Below, in pieces: positions 1 to 10,047 of a stretch of 64,000 bases of DNA. The notes beneath the pieces are model-generated. The model did no database searches. It was not told the DNA's origin and saw nothing but the letters and a program-made list of their open reading frames with translations. The stretch comes from Streptomyces specialis (GTDB lineage Bacteria; Actinomycetota; Actinomycetes; Streptomycetales; Streptomycetaceae), in the NCBI RefSeq assembly GCF_001493375.1, contig NZ_LN929897.1, forward strand, positions 62,001 through 126,000. The letters run 5' to 3'. Numbering within the stretch: the first letter of the stretch is position 1; each line of letters opens with the position of its first letter. A program made the translations under genes and the position numbers.

Positions 1-267
1 CTCGCCGAGTACGCCGGCATCGTCGTCATCTGCGCCCTGACCGCCGTCCTGTTCCTCGGCGGCTGGCACGGCCCGGCCGCCGACAGCCTCGGCTGGCTGT
101 GGATGCTGCTGAAGACCGCCGTTCTCGCCTTCCTCGTCATCTGGGCCCGCGTGGCCTGGCCACGGCTGCGCGCCGACCAGATCCAGCGGTTCGCCTGGAC
201 GGTGCTGGTGCCGCTCGCCCTCGCCCAGGTCGCCCTCACCGGAGTCGTCAGGGTGGTGATCGCATGA
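1..267 (+). CDS. nuoH: NADH-quinone oxidoreductase subunit H (C-terminal part only)
   Basis: The reading frame is open from the first base and ends at TGA 265-267, giving 88 codons of a membrane protein. It begins [11 protein letters not shown] and holds about three hydrophobic helices, as expected for the C-terminal end of NuoH, the complex I membrane subunit at the quinone site. The start lies outside the window. Identity rests on this sequence and on its place directly before nuoI, with which it overlaps by four bases (ATGA). Confidence 0.88.
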   Translation, partial: LAEYAGIVVICALTAVLFLGGWHGPAADSLGWLWMLLKTAVLAFLVIWARVAWPRLRADQIQRFAWTVLVPLALAQVALTGVVRVVIA

Positions 268-785
268 CCTTCGGATCCGGCCTCGTCAAGGGCCTGGCCG
301 TGACGCTGCGCACGATGACGCGGCGCGCCGTCACCCAGCAGTACCCCGAGACGCAGCCCGAACTGCCGCCCCGCAGCCGGGGCGTGATCGCGCTGTTCGA
401 GGAGAACTGCACGGTCTGCATGCTCTGCGCCCGCGAGTGCCCCGACTGGTGCATCTACATCGACTCCCACAAGGAGACCCTCCCCGCCGCCGCCCCCGGC
501 GGACGGGAGCGCAGCCGCAACGTCCTCGACCGGTTCGCCATCGACTTCTCGCTCTGCATGTACTGCGGGATCTGCGTCGAGGTCTGCCCGTTCGACGCGC
601 TGTTCTGGTCCCCGGAGTTCGAGTACGCCGAGACCGACATCCGCGAGCTGACCCACGAGCGCGACCGGCTGCGCGAATGGATGTGGACCGTTCCCGAGCC
701 GCCGCCGCTCGACCAGGCGGCCGAGGAGCCCAAGGAGATCGCCGCCGCCCGCAAGGCGGCGGAACGCGCGGGGGAGGCGACATGA
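264..785 (+). CDS. nuoI: NADH-quinone oxidoreductase subunit I
   Basis: This 173-residue ferredoxin-like subunit carries electrons between iron-sulfur clusters in the peripheral arm of complex I. Two classic 4Fe-4S motifs are visible: [12 protein letters not shown] near residue 50 and [12 protein letters not shown] near residue 97, each with CxxCxxC followed by CP. The frame stays open upstream to 99, but ATG 264 overlaps the nuoH stop (ATGA) and fits family length, so I chose it. The C-terminal tail is rich in Ala, Glu and Lys. It sits between nuoH and nuoJ in the usual order. Confidence 0.95.
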   Translation: MTFGSGLVKGLAVTLRTMTRRAVTQQYPETQPELPPRSRGVIALFEENCTVCMLCARECPDWCIYIDSHKETLPAAAPGGRERSRNVLDRFAIDFSLCMYCGICVEVCPFDALFWSPEFEYAETDIRELTHERDRLREWMWTVPEPPPLDQAAEEPKEIAAARKAAERAGEAT

Positions 786-1384
786 GCGGCGGAAACGGGT
801 ACCTCTCGCCGTCCGGACAGGAGATCGTCTTCGTCCTGACCGGCCTCGTCGTCCTCGGCGCCGCCGTGCTCTGCGTCACCACGAAACAGCTCGTGCACGC
901 CGCGCTCTGGCTGGTGGTCGCCCTCGGCGGGCTCGCTGTCCAGTACCTGCTGCTCACCGCCGAGTTCGTGGCCTGGGTGCAGGTCCTGATCTACCTCGGC
1001 TCGGTCGTCGTGCTGCTGCTGTTCGGGCTGATGCTCACCAAGGCGCCCATCGGGCCGAGCGCCGAGGCCGACTCGGGGAACCGCCCGGTCGCCCTCGTCG
1101 TCGCTCTCGCCGCGGCGGGTACCCTCGTCACCCTCGTCGCCGACGCGTTCCGCACCGCCTGGATCGACCTCGACACCCCGCACGGCGAGTCCGGGCCGAT
1201 CGGCGACAGCCTGTTCCGCGTCTGGGTGCTGCCGTTCGAGGCGCTGTCCGTGCTGCTGCTCGCCGCGCTGGTCGGCGCCATCGTCCTGTCCCGCAAGGAC
1301 ACCCCCGACGCCCCCGACCCGGCCGGCACCCCCGGCACGACCGGCACGACCGGCACCGGGCCCGCGAAGGGCGGCGGTCGCTGA
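782..1384 (+). CDS. nuoJ: NADH-quinone oxidoreductase subunit J
   Basis: A 200-residue integral membrane subunit of the complex I proton-pumping arm. About five hydrophobic helices are seen, the first beginning [12 protein letters not shown]; the third carries the conserved Tyr-Leu-Gly-type segment ([18 protein letters not shown]). The last 30 residues are a low-complexity tail of Pro, Gly and Thr (GTTGTTGTG) that should be cytoplasmic and is not part of the fold. ATG 782 overlaps the nuoI stop by four bases, which indicates translational coupling. A longer in-frame opening from 437 runs through nuoI and is not used. Confidence 0.93.
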   Translation: MSGGNGYLSPSGQEIVFVLTGLVVLGAAVLCVTTKQLVHAALWLVVALGGLAVQYLLLTAEFVAWVQVLIYLGSVVVLLLFGLMLTKAPIGPSAEADSGNRPVALVVALAAAGTLVTLVADAFRTAWIDLDTPHGESGPIGDSLFRVWVLPFEALSVLLLAALVGAIVLSRKDTPDAPDPAGTPGTTGTTGTGPAKGGGR

Positions 1385-1704
1385 TGCACCTCGTCTACCC
1401 GGCCGTGCTGTCCGCGCTGCTGTTCTGCGTCGGCCTGTACGGCGTCCTGGCCAGGCGGAACGCCATCCTGGTGCTGATGGCGGTGGAGCTGATGCTCGCC
1501 GCCGTCGGCCTCAACCTCGTCGCGTTCGACGTCTGGCTCCGCGACGTCACCCACGCCGGGCAGGTTCTCACGCTCTTCCTCATCGCCCTCGCCGCCGCGG
1601 AGATCGGCATCGGCCTCGCCATCGTGCTGCTCGTCCACCGCCGCCGCGGCACGGTGGCCGTCGACCGGCTCACCGAGCTCCGGGAGAAGAAGCCCGTCAC
1701 GTGA
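1384..1704 (+). CDS. nuoK: NADH-quinone oxidoreductase subunit K
   Basis: A small 106-residue membrane subunit with three predicted helices, matching the family length of about 100. The second helix holds the conserved Glu of the proton channel ([15 protein letters not shown]), and the third holds a second Glu ([14 protein letters not shown]). Start ATG 1384 shares its A with the nuoJ stop (TGATG). The 3' end overlaps nuoL by four bases. Tight packing means it is surely co-transcribed with its neighbours. Confidence 0.95.
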   Translation: MHLVYPAVLSALLFCVGLYGVLARRNAILVLMAVELMLAAVGLNLVAFDVWLRDVTHAGQVLTLFLIALAAAEIGIGLAIVLLVHRRRGTVAVDRLTELREKKPVT

Positions 1705-3617
1705 ACACCACGACCGCCGCCGTCCTCGTCCCGCTGCTGCCCTTCGCCGCCGCGGCCCTGATCCTGCTCACCGGCCGGCGCGCCCCCGAGTTCGTGCGCC
1801 CGCTCGCCGTGCTGCCGACGCTCCTCGCCGCCGCGCTCGCCGTCCTCGTGGCGGTGCGCCCGGGCGGCGGCGCGCCGATCGACGCGGCCCCCCGCCTCAC
1901 CCGCACCGGGAACGACGCGCTGCCCATCGAGCTGGCCCTGCACCTCGACGGGTTCGCCGTCCTGGTGGCGGTCCTGGTCACCGTCGTCGCGGCCTGCGTC
2001 CAGCTCTACTCCACCGGCTACATGCGCGGCGACCCGCGCTACCCGTCGTACGCCGCCCTCGTCTCCCTCTTCACCGCCGCGATGCTGCTGGTCGTCTACA
2101 CCGACGACCTGATCGTGCTGCTGACCGGCTGGGAGGTCATGGGCATCGCGTCGTACTTCCTGGTCGGCCACTACTGGGAGACCTCCGCCGCCCGCGCCGC
2201 CTCGCTGAAGGCGTTCCTGGTCACCAAGCTCGGCGACGTGCCGTTCCTCATCGGCATCCTGGCCCTGGCGGGCGACGCGGAGACGTTCCGGATCAGCGCC
2301 ATCGCGGCCCGCCTCACGGCACCGTCCTCGGCGGCCCAGGCGCTGGAGCTGGACCACCCCACGCTGGTGGCGCTGCTGCTGCTCGCCGGGGTGGCCGGCA
2401 AGTCGGCGCAGGTGCCGCTCCACACGTGGCTGCCCGGCGCGATGGCCGGCCCGACGCCCGTGTCGGCGCTCATCCACGCCGCCACCATGGTCGCCGCGGG
2501 CGTCTACCTGATCGCCCGCCTGCTGCCCGTCTTCACCGCCTCGGCAGCCGCCCTGGCCGTCCTCGCGGTCGTCTCGGCGGTCACCATGCTCGGCTCGGCG
2601 CTCGCCGCCCTCGCCCAGGACGACGTCAAACGGATACTGGCGTACTCCACCATCGGGCAACTGGGCTACATGACCGGCGCCCTCGCCGTCGCCGACCGCG
2701 GCGCCGCCGTCTTCCACCTGCTGACCCACGGCGCGTTCAAGGCCCTGCTCTTCCTCACCGCCGGGGTCCTCATCCACACCGCGGGCACCGGGTCGCTGGC
2801 CGCCATGTCGCACCTGCGGGCGCTGAAACGGAAGGCGCCCGACGTGTTCTGGACGATGACCATCGGGCTGCTCGCCCTGGCCGCCGTGCCGCCGTTCTCC
2901 GGTTTCTTCTCCAAGGAGGCCGTGCTGGGCGCCGCCGAGCACGCCGCGCTCGATCCGGGCCACAACGTGCCGGCCGCCGCCGGCTGGATCGTGCTGGTCG
3001 CGGGCCTGGCCACGGCCCTGGTCACGGCGGCCTACGCGGCCCGGCTGTGGCTGGTCGCCTTCCACGACCCGGCCGGGACGCGCGAGGAGCCGGTGCCGGT
3101 GGGGGAGGGCGCGAGCCCGGCGATGACCGCCGTGCTGTGGGCACTCGCGCTGCCCGCCCTGGCACTCGGCCTCGCCTACCGCGAGCTGCCCGACTGGTTC
3201 GACGGCGGTTCCCTGGCGCCCACCACGTTGACCTCGCTGCTGGCCACCGGCGCCGCGCTGCTCGGGGCGCTCGCCGCCTGGGCGGGCTGGCGGCGGGCGT
3301 ACGAGGGCGACGGGCCGGTCGATCCGGGGCCCGTGCTGCTCGGCCCGCTGCACCGCCCCGCCGCCGCCGGATTCCACGTGGACGCCCTGTACGCGGCGGC
3401 GTTCGTCCGGCCGGCGCTGGCCGCCGCCCGGCTGGTGCGGTTCCTCGACGCGGCCGTCGTCGACACCTACGTACGCGGCGCCGCCGCCGGGCCCGGCCTG
3501 CTCGGCACCCTCACCCGCCGCGCCCAGACCGGCAACGTGCAGACGTACCTCACCGCCCTGGTGGCCGGGGCCCTCGTCCTGGCCGTCGCCGCCGTCCTCG
3601 TCGTCACGGGGAAGTGA
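1701..3617 (+). CDS. nuoL: NADH-quinone oxidoreductase subunit L
   Basis: A 638-residue antiporter-like subunit, the distal proton pump of complex I. It contains the Mrp-antiporter core: [17 protein letters not shown] near residue 145 with the essential Glu, then [32 protein letters not shown] near residue 235 with the channel Lys and His, and [11 protein letters not shown] near residue 320. A long C-terminal amphipathic segment and a final helix follow. The start is GTG 1701, overlapping nuoK. Length and motifs are typical. Confidence 0.96.
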   Translation: MNTTTAAVLVPLLPFAAAALILLTGRRAPEFVRPLAVLPTLLAAALAVLVAVRPGGGAPIDAAPRLTRTGNDALPIELALHLDGFAVLVAVLVTVVAACVQLYSTGYMRGDPRYPSYAALVSLFTAAMLLVVYTDDLIVLLTGWEVMGIASYFLVGHYWETSAARAASLKAFLVTKLGDVPFLIGILALAGDAETFRISAIAARLTAPSSAAQALELDHPTLVALLLLAGVAGKSAQVPLHTWLPGAMAGPTPVSALIHAATMVAAGVYLIARLLPVFTASAAALAVLAVVSAVTMLGSALAALAQDDVKRILAYSTIGQLGYMTGALAVADRGAAVFHLLTHGAFKALLFLTAGVLIHTAGTGSLAAMSHLRALKRKAPDVFWTMTIGLLALAAVPPFSGFFSKEAVLGAAEHAALDPGHNVPAAAGWIVLVAGLATALVTAAYAARLWLVAFHDPAGTREEPVPVGEGASPAMTAVLWALALPALALGLAYRELPDWFDGGSLAPTTLTSLLATGAALLGALAAWAGWRRAYEGDGPVDPGPVLLGPLHRPAAAGFHVDALYAAAFVRPALAAARLVRFLDAAVVDTYVRGAAAGPGLLGTLTRRAQTGNVQTYLTALVAGALVLAVAAVLVVTGK

Positions 3618-3623
3618 CCGCCC

Positions 3624-5258
3624 ATGATCAGCATGAACGAGACCGCGACCCGGCTGCTCCTGGTCGCCGTCGTCGTCCTGCCGCTGCTGGGCGCGGTGGC
3701 CGCGCTGCTGCCCGCGCCGCCCGGCCTGCGCGGCCGGCACGGCCCGGACCGCGACGTGCTGCGGCACGGCGTCACCGTCACCGGGCTGGTGTTCGTGGCG
3801 ACCCTGGTGCTGGCCGCCGCGTTCGACCACGACGACCCGGGAACGATCCAGGCCGAGACCGACAGGAGCTGGATCCCGGCGCTCGGCATCCGGCTCCACC
3901 TCGGCGTGGACGGCATCTCGCTGCCGCTGCTGGTGCTGACCGCGCTGCTGACGTTCCTGTGCGCCCTGCACAGCTACTTCCGGCCGCCGGACGGCCCGCG
4001 ACCGGCGGCCTTCGTGGCGCTCCTGCTGCTGCTGGAGGCCGGGACGCTCGCCACGTTCGCCGTGCTCGACCTGATGCTGTTCTTCCTGGCCTTCGAGACG
4101 GTCCTCGTCCCGATGTACTTCCTCATCGCCCGCTGGGGCGGCGCCGGACGGACGGCGGCGGCCTGGAAGTTCGTGCTGTACACCGTGCTCGGCTCGGTGG
4201 TGATGCTGCTCGGTCTGCTGCTGATCGGCGTGCGGGCCGGCACGTTCGACATGGTCGCCCTCGCCGAGGCGCACGGCGACGGGCTCACGCACACCACGCA
4301 GCTCCTCGCCGTCCTGGCGCTCGGCATCGGGTTCGCGGTCAAGACGCCGATGTGGCCGCTGCACAGTTGGCTGCCCGACGCGCACACGGCCGCCCCCACC
4401 ACCGGTTCCGTGCTGCTGGCCGGGGTGCTGCTGAAGATGGGCACCTACGGGCTGGTGCGTATCGCGCTGCCCATCGCGCCGGAGGGCATGGCGACCTTCG
4501 CGCCGTACCTCGGCGCCTTCGCCGTGGCCGGGATCGTCTACGGCTCGCTCGCCTGCCTGGCCCTGGTCCGCCCGTCGCCCGACCACCCCAGCCGGAAGGG
4601 CTCCGCCCTGCCCCGCTCCCGGGGCGCGGGCGGCGACCTGAAGCGGCTGGTGGCGTACTCCTCGATCGGCCACATGGGCTTCGTGCTGCTGGGCGTCGCG
4701 ACCCTCACCCCCACCGGGGTGAACGGCGCGCTCTTCGCCAACGTCGCGCACGGCCTGATCACCGGGCTGCTGTTCTTCCTGGTCGGCGCCCTGAAGGAAC
4801 GGACCGGGACCACCGACCTGGACCGGCTCGCCGGGGAGAACGGCGCCGCGCTGTACGGGCGGTCGCCGAGGTTCGGCGGGCTGCTGGCGTTCACCGCCGT
4901 CGCCTCCCTCGGGCTGCCGGGGCTGGCCGGGTTCTGGGGCGAGCTGCTGGCGATGGTCGGCGCGTTCGACCCGGCCGCCGGGCTCAGCCGGCCCGCGTTC
5001 CTCACCTACCTGGCGGTGGCCGCGTTCGGCACGCTGCTGACGGCCGCGTACATGCTGCTCGTCGTCCGCCGCGTCTGCATGGGCGAGCGCCCGTCCGGCG
5101 CGGACACGCCACCCGACCTGCCCGACCTGCGCGGCTACGAGTACGCGGCCTTCGTGCCGCTGGCCGCGCTCACCGTGCTCGCCGGGCTGTGGCCCGCCGT
5201 GCTGCTCGACCTCACCGATCCCGCCGTGCAGAGCCTCCTGCCGGGAGTCGTTCCATGA
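3624..5258 (+). CDS. nuoM: NADH-quinone oxidoreductase subunit M
   Basis: A 544-residue antiporter-like membrane subunit of complex I. Recognisable segments are FFLAFETVLVPMYFLI near residue 153 (channel Glu), KTPMWPLHSWLPDAHTAAPT near residue 240, and LKRLVAYSSIGHMGFV near residue 340. ATG 3624 follows nuoL by six bases and has GGGGAAG just upstream. Residues 312-335 form an Arg/Pro/Ser-rich loop (PSPDHPSRKG) before the conserved helix, longer than I would expect. It overlaps nuoN by four bases. Confidence 0.95.
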   Translation: MISMNETATRLLLVAVVVLPLLGAVAALLPAPPGLRGRHGPDRDVLRHGVTVTGLVFVATLVLAAAFDHDDPGTIQAETDRSWIPALGIRLHLGVDGISLPLLVLTALLTFLCALHSYFRPPDGPRPAAFVALLLLLEAGTLATFAVLDLMLFFLAFETVLVPMYFLIARWGGAGRTAAAWKFVLYTVLGSVVMLLGLLLIGVRAGTFDMVALAEAHGDGLTHTTQLLAVLALGIGFAVKTPMWPLHSWLPDAHTAAPTTGSVLLAGVLLKMGTYGLVRIALPIAPEGMATFAPYLGAFAVAGIVYGSLACLALVRPSPDHPSRKGSALPRSRGAGGDLKRLVAYSSIGHMGFVLLGVATLTPTGVNGALFANVAHGLITGLLFFLVGALKERTGTTDLDRLAGENGAALYGRSPRFGGLLAFTAVASLGLPGLAGFWGELLAMVGAFDPAAGLSRPAFLTYLAVAAFGTLLTAAYMLLVVRRVCMGERPSGADTPPDLPDLRGYEYAAFVPLAALTVLAGLWPAVLLDLTDPAVQSLLPGVVP

Positions 5259-6757
5259 ACCTCGTCCAGACCGTCGACTGGGCGGTCATCGCGCCCCCGG
5301 TGATCGCCGCCGTCGCCGCGGTCGCCCTGCTCGTCGCCGACCTGTTCCTGCCCGCCGCCCGCAAGGCGCTCCTCGGCTGGGGCGCGGCGGCGGCGCTGGC
5401 GGTGGCCCTGCTCGCCCTGCTGCCGCTGCGGGACGGCGACCGGGCCACGTTCTGCCTGCCCGGCGACCCGGACCTGTGCTCCTACGCGGCGGACCGGTTC
5501 GCCGTCACCGTCCAGTTGCTGGTGCTGGGCGGCGCCTTCCTCGCCGCGCTGCTGTCCATCCCGGAGACGGAGGACGGCGCGGTGCCGGGCGGTGAGTTCT
5601 GGTTCCTGCTGCTGTCCTCGGCGGCCGGTGCCGCGCTGCTGCCCGCCGCCCGCGACCTGGCCACCCTGATCATCGCCCTGGAGGTCACGACGCTCCCGGC
5701 GTACGCGCTGGTCGCGCTGCGGCGCGGCGGCTCGGCCGGGCCCGAGGCGGCGCTGAAGTTCTTCCTGTCGTCCGTCACCGCCACGGCCGTCGGGCTGCTC
5801 GGCGTCAGCTTCGTCTACGCGGGCGCCGGCAGCCTCTACCTGGAGGGCATCGCGGCGGGCCTGCCGACGGCCGACCCCCGGCTCGCCACGCTCGTCGACG
5901 CCGGGGTGGCGCTGACCCTGGTCGCGTTCGCGTTCAAGGCGGCGGCGGTGCCGTTCCACTTCTGGGTGCCCGAGACATACGTCGGCGCCCCGCTGCCGGT
6001 GGCGGCCTATCTGTCGGTGGTCGGCAAGATGGCGGGCGTCGCCGGTCTCGTCCTGGTCACCACCCTCGCCTTCCCCGGCTACGGGGACCTGTGGGGGCCG
6101 GTCGCGGGCGTGCTGGCCGGGCTCACCATGACGGCCGGGAACGTCGCCGCGCTGCGCACCGACCCCGAGGCGCCGCACAGCGCGGTCCGGCTGCTGGCCT
6201 GGTCCTCCATCGGGCAGGCCGGTTACCTGCTGGTCCCGATCGCCGCCTCGGCGTACGCGACGGACACGATCGGCACGGCCGTGGCGTACGCCCTGATGTA
6301 CGGCGTGGTGAACCTCGGCGCGTTCGCCGTGGCCGCGCACGTCGCGCGGCAGCGGTCCGCGCACCGGATCGCGGACTACCGGGGGCTGTACGCGCGGCAG
6401 CCGGCCGCCGCGCTCGCCCTGGCGTTCTTCCTGCTCTGCCTGGCCGGGCTGCCGCCGGGGATCATCGGGCTCTTCGCGAAGGTCGCGGTCTTCGAGACGG
6501 CCGTCGACGCCGACCTCGGGGTGCTGGCGGTGGTGATGGCGGTCAACGTCGCCGTCGCCCTGTACTACTACCTGCGCTGGACGGCGTACCTGTTCCGCGG
6601 GCCCGCCGCGACCGAGGCCGGACCGGGGGAGACCGCCGGGTCCGGACGGCCCGCCGCGCCCCTGACCGGCGCGATCGTCCTCGCCGCGCTCGTCGGTGTC
6701 GTCCTGTCCGGAGCCCCGCAGATCATCCTCACGTTCGCCTCGGGAGCGATGCTCTAG
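5255..6757 (+). CDS. nuoN: NADH-quinone oxidoreductase subunit N
   Basis: A 500-residue antiporter-like membrane subunit and the last gene of the nuo operon. Motifs: [20 protein letters not shown] near residue 140 with the channel Glu, [24 protein letters not shown] near residue 230, and [16 protein letters not shown] near residue 310. ATG 5255 overlaps the nuoM stop (ATGA). The frame is open far upstream, but only this start agrees with the family length. A small hairpin follows the TAG stop. Confidence 0.95.
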   Translation: MNLVQTVDWAVIAPPVIAAVAAVALLVADLFLPAARKALLGWGAAAALAVALLALLPLRDGDRATFCLPGDPDLCSYAADRFAVTVQLLVLGGAFLAALLSIPETEDGAVPGGEFWFLLLSSAAGAALLPAARDLATLIIALEVTTLPAYALVALRRGGSAGPEAALKFFLSSVTATAVGLLGVSFVYAGAGSLYLEGIAAGLPTADPRLATLVDAGVALTLVAFAFKAAAVPFHFWVPETYVGAPLPVAAYLSVVGKMAGVAGLVLVTTLAFPGYGDLWGPVAGVLAGLTMTAGNVAALRTDPEAPHSAVRLLAWSSIGQAGYLLVPIAASAYATDTIGTAVAYALMYGVVNLGAFAVAAHVARQRSAHRIADYRGLYARQPAAALALAFFLLCLAGLPPGIIGLFAKVAVFETAVDADLGVLAVVMAVNVAVALYYYLRWTAYLFRGPAATEAGPGETAGSGRPAAPLTGAIVLAALVGVVLSGAPQIILTFASGAML

Positions 6758-6779
6758 GGGCGAGGCGTGCGGGGCGTGA

Positions 6780-6796
6780 GGGGAACGGATTTCCCC
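6780..6796 (+). terminator. Weak hairpin after nuoN
   Basis: GGGGAA-CGGAT-TTCCCC forms a six-pair stem 22 bases past the nuoN stop, followed by CCGTATGG rather than a T-run. It may mark the end of the nuo transcript, but could equally be an operator near the htpX start region. The rest of the 143-base gap to htpX shows no clear promoter to me. Confidence 0.35.
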
Positions 6797-6900
6797 CGTA
6801 TGGCGTTGTGCCCATCGGGAGTGTCCACTGTTGGTGGAAGGAACTCCGACATCCGGCTCCCTTCCGGACACCCCCGCCTGCGCTACCTGGAGGGCACACC

Positions 6901-7761
6901 GTGCACCGCCGGCACAACGGACTGAGGACAGCCGCCCTGCTCGGCGGCATGTCCGCGCTGATCCTGGTCATCGGCAGCTTCTTCGGCCGGACCGGACTGG
7001 TCATCGCCCTGCTGATCGCGCTGGGCACGAACGGCTACGCCTACTGGAACAGCGACAAGCTCGCCCTCCGCTCCATGCGCGCCCGCCCGGTCAGCGAGTT
7101 CGAGGCCCCCGAGCTGTACCGGATGGTCCGTGAGCTGGCCGGACAGGCCAGGCAGCCGATGCCCCGGCTCTACATCTCCCCGACCGAGGCCCCCAACGCC
7201 TTCGCCACCGGCCGCAACCCGCGCAACGCGGCCGTCTGCTGCACCGAGGGCATCCTGCGCCTGCTGAACGAGCGGGAGCTGCGCGGCGTCATCGGCCACG
7301 AGCTGAGCCACGTGTACAACCGGGACATCCTCATCGCGTCGGTCGCCGGCGCGATGGCCTCGGTCATCATGTTCCTGGTCAACTTCGCGTGGCTGATCCC
7401 CTTCGGCCGCGACGACGAGGACGGGCCCGGCATCTTCGGGATGCTGCTGGTCCTGATCCTCGGCCCGGTCGCCGCCTCGCTCATCCAGCTCGCCGTCAGC
7501 CGCTCCCGCGAGTTCGAGGCGGACGCCTCCGGCGCCCGGCTCACCGGCGACCCGATGAGTCTGGCCAGCGCCCTGCGCAAGCTGGAGGCGGGCACCCAGG
7601 CCCGCCCGCTGCGTCCCGAGCCCCAGCTCGAAACGGCCAGCCACATGATGATCGCCAACCCCTTCCGCAGGGGCGAGGGCCTGGCCCGGATGTTCTCGAC
7701 GCACCCGCCGATGGCCGAGCGCGTCGCCCGGCTGGAACGCATGGCGGGCGGCCGGTTCTGA
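6901..7761 (+). CDS. htpX: HtpX-family membrane zinc metalloprotease
   Basis: A 286-residue M48 protease that in the family cleaves damaged membrane proteins from the cytoplasmic side. Two N-terminal helices (residues 9-45) are followed by the zinc motif HELSH in [12 protein letters not shown] near residue 135, two further hydrophobic segments, and the third-ligand Glu in [12 protein letters not shown] near residue 205. Start GTG 6901 is preceded by TGGAGGGC at good spacing; the frame is open back to 6091 inside nuoN, which is not used. It stands alone on this strand apart from the small gene that follows. Confidence 0.92.
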   Translation: MHRRHNGLRTAALLGGMSALILVIGSFFGRTGLVIALLIALGTNGYAYWNSDKLALRSMRARPVSEFEAPELYRMVRELAGQARQPMPRLYISPTEAPNAFATGRNPRNAAVCCTEGILRLLNERELRGVIGHELSHVYNRDILIASVAGAMASVIMFLVNFAWLIPFGRDDEDGPGIFGMLLVLILGPVAASLIQLAVSRSREFEADASGARLTGDPMSLASALRKLEAGTQARPLRPEPQLETASHMMIANPFRRGEGLARMFSTHPPMAERVARLERMAGGRF

Positions 7762-7776
7762 CGCCATGCTGTGGGC

Positions 7777-8178
7777 GTGAAGACTCTTCTGAACCTGATC
7801 TGGCTCATCTTCTCCGGCCTGTGGATAGCCCTCGGTTACGCCGTGGCGGGGCTGATCTGCTTCGTCCTGATCGTCACCATCCCCTTCGGCATCGCCTGCT
7901 TCCGCATCGCGGGCTATGCGCTGTGGCCCTTCGGCTACACGGTGACCGAGCGCCGGGACGCGGGCGTGGCGTCCGGCGTGGGCAATGTGATCTGGCTGAT
8001 CGTCGCCGGTATCTGGATCACTATCGGCCATATCGTCGCCGGGATCGCGTTCTGCGTCACCCTCATCGGCATCCCGTTCGGCATCGCGCACTTCAAGATG
8101 GTGCCGGTCTCGCTGATGCCGCTGGGCCGCGAGATCGTGCCGACGAGCGACCCCTACCCCCGCTACCGCTGGTCCTGA
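7777..8178 (+). CDS. YccF-domain inner membrane protein
   Basis: A 133-residue protein made of two copies of a YccF-like unit. Each has a hydrophobic helix, a TIPFGIA or IGIPFGIAHFK turn, and an aromatic-Pro segment (ALWPFGYTVTERRDAG; SLMPLGREIVP). YccF proteins are membrane proteins of unknown function. The start may be GTG 7777 (MKTLLNLIW) or GTG 7771, two codons earlier; no strong ribosome site distinguishes them, and I prefer 7777 from family N-termini. It lies 15 bases after htpX and converges on the DedA gene. Confidence 0.82.
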   Translation: MKTLLNLIWLIFSGLWIALGYAVAGLICFVLIVTIPFGIACFRIAGYALWPFGYTVTERRDAGVASGVGNVIWLIVAGIWITIGHIVAGIAFCVTLIGIPFGIAHFKMVPVSLMPLGREIVPTSDPYPRYRWS

Positions 8179-8198
8179 ACCCCCGGCCCCCCGGCCGC

Positions 8199-8822
8199 TC
8201 AGCCGGCCTTGGCCGCCGCCCGGCGCTCGCGGATGATCCGCACGCCCTCGTGAATGCCGGCGAGCGCCAGGGCCAGGCCGAGCCCGAGGACGACGCCGCG
8301 CAGCGGGTTCTCCTCGAACGCCGCGCCGCCGATGAAGCCGATCATCGCGGAGTAGACCGCCCAGCTCACGGCCGCGATGGCGTCGTAGGCGGAGAACAGG
8401 CGCAGCGGGTACTTGGTGGCCCCGGTCGTCAGGGTGGCGGCGGTCCGGCCGCCGGGGATGTACCGCGCGATGATCAGCATGATGCCGCCGCGCTTCTCCA
8501 GCATGTGCCCGACGTGGTCGTACGCCTTCCGGGTCCGCCCCTCGGGTTTGAGCCGGGCGTAGATGCGGTCGCCCGATTTCCGGCCTATGAGGTAGGAGAT
8601 GTGGTCCCCGGCGAAGGCGCCGAGCGCCGCCACGATGATGATGAGGGCCAGGTTCGGATTGCCGTCCGCCGCCGCGAAGACCCCCAGCGTGACCACCAGG
8701 GTCTCGCTGGGCACCACGGGGAAGAAGCCGTCGAGTTTCGCGACGGCGAAGAGAGCCACATACACCCACGGGGTGGCGATGAAGCCTTCGATCGCGTCGA
8801 GGATGGCGTTGTCCACGGGCAC
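8199..8822 (-). CDS. DedA-family (VTT-domain) membrane protein
   Basis: A 207-residue membrane protein of the DedA/SNARE-associated family, linked to lipid flipping and envelope homeostasis. Visible family marks are the N-terminal re-entrant segment with FFPVVPSETLVVTLG near residue 38, the GAFAGDHISYLIGRKSGDR motif near residue 75, and ARYIPGGRTAATLTTGA near residue 125, which contains the conserved Arg and Gly residues. The reading starts at GTG 8822; GTG 8816 is an alternative. It is 18 bases downstream of corA, so the two may be co-transcribed. Confidence 0.88.
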   Translation of the reverse strand: MPVDNAILDAIEGFIATPWVYVALFAVAKLDGFFPVVPSETLVVTLGVFAAADGNPNLALIIIVAALGAFAGDHISYLIGRKSGDRIYARLKPEGRTRKAYDHVGHMLEKRGGIMLIIARYIPGGRTAATLTTGATKYPLRLFSAYDAIAAVSWAVYSAMIGFIGGAAFEENPLRGVVLGLGLALALAGIHEGVRIIRERRAAAKAG

Positions 8823-8840
8823 AGCCTAAACCGCCGGTCC

Positions 8841-9956
8841 CTACAGCCATCCGTTGCGCCGGAAGCCCCGGTAGAGCAAAAAGCACGAAACCAGGATCAC
8901 GGCCCACACCAGCGGATAGCCGAACGACCAGCCCAGTTCCGGCATGTGCTCGAAGTTCATGCCGTAGACGCCGCAGACCATGGTGGGCACGGCGATGATC
9001 GCCGCCCACGACGTGATCTTGCGCATGTCCTCGTTCTGCGCCACCGTCACCTGCGCCAGGTTGGCCTGGAGGATCGAGTCGATGAGCGCGTCGTAGCCGG
9101 TGACCTGGTCGCTCACCCGTGACAGGTGGTCCGCGACGTCCCGGAAGTACCGCCGGATGTCCGGGTCGATGATCGGCAGCCCGTTCTCCGACAACTGCTG
9201 GAGCGGCCGGTCCAGCGGCGCCACGGCCCGCTTCAGCTCCATCAGCTCGCGCTTCAACTGGTAGATCTGCCCCGGATCGCCGCCGCGCCCCGGGATGTCG
9301 GCGAAGACCGACAGCTCCACCTCGTCGATGTCGTCCCGGACCGCCTCGGAGACGTCGAGATAGTGGTCCACGACATGGTCGGCGATGGCGTGCAGCACGG
9401 CGGACGGCCCCTTGGCCAGATGCTCCGGATCCGCCTCCAACTGCTCCCGCAGCGGCCCGAGCGAACCGTGGCCGCCGTGCCGGACGGTGACCACGAAGTC
9501 CTTGCCGATGAAGATCATGATCTCGCCGGTCTCCACCACCTCGCTGGTGGCGGTGAGCTGCGCGTGCTCCACGTACCGGACCGTCTTCAGCACCATGAAC
9601 AGCGTGTCGTCGTACCGGTCGAGCTTCGGCCGCTGGTGCGCGTGGACCGCGTCCTCCACGGCCAGCGGGTGCAGCCCGAACAGGTCCGCGATCCCCTCGA
9701 ACTCCGCCTCGTCCGGCTCGTGCAGCCCGATCCACACGAACCCGCGCCCGGGCCGCCTGCGGACGTAGGCCAGCGCCTCCTCGGGCGACCGGTGGCCGTC
9801 CTGGCGGACCCCGTGGCGGTAGGCCGCGCAGTTGACGACGGCGGTCCCCAGGGGCGACCGGGCCGGATGGCTCAGATCCACCTTCCTGACCGCCACGTTC
9901 TCCGGGCGCCCCAAGGGATGCTGAATGGCCTTGCGAAGGTTGCGCATGACGGACAC
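8841..9956 (-). CDS. corA: CorA-family magnesium/cobalt transport protein
   Basis: A 371-residue CorA-type divalent cation channel. The N-terminal two thirds are the cytoplasmic funnel domain. Near the end come TVAQNEDMRKITSWAAIIAVPTMVCGVYGMNFEHMPEL, with the diagnostic GMN selectivity motif after the first helix, and a second helix ending FRRNGWL. GTG 9956 has AGGAGGT five bases upstream on its strand, so I chose it over the in-frame ATG 9947. Transport specificity beyond Mg/Co cannot be read from sequence. Confidence 0.93.
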   Translation of the reverse strand: MSVMRNLRKAIQHPLGRPENVAVRKVDLSHPARSPLGTAVVNCAAYRHGVRQDGHRSPEEALAYVRRRPGRGFVWIGLHEPDEAEFEGIADLFGLHPLAVEDAVHAHQRPKLDRYDDTLFMVLKTVRYVEHAQLTATSEVVETGEIMIFIGKDFVVTVRHGGHGSLGPLREQLEADPEHLAKGPSAVLHAIADHVVDHYLDVSEAVRDDIDEVELSVFADIPGRGGDPGQIYQLKRELMELKRAVAPLDRPLQQLSENGLPIIDPDIRRYFRDVADHLSRVSDQVTGYDALIDSILQANLAQVTVAQNEDMRKITSWAAIIAVPTMVCGVYGMNFEHMPELGWSFGYPLVWAVILVSCFLLYRGFRRNGWL

Positions 9957-10047
9957 GGGGACCTCCTGAGATCAGCGCCAGTCTATGAATGCCTGCGCTC
10001 CGGCGTCTGACCTGGGAAGGCCGCTTCATGCCCCTTCCGTGCCGATA

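Noticed and set aside
1395-4751. A 1118-codon open frame on the minus strand through nuoK-nuoM
   Set aside because: It lies antisense to intact nuo genes, has Gly/Arg/Gln/Asp/His-rich shadow composition and no motif. It is an effect of high GC at third codon positions.
6831-7133. A + strand frame of 100 codons overlapping the htpX start
   Set aside because: It overlaps the clear HtpX protein in another frame and has no family features.
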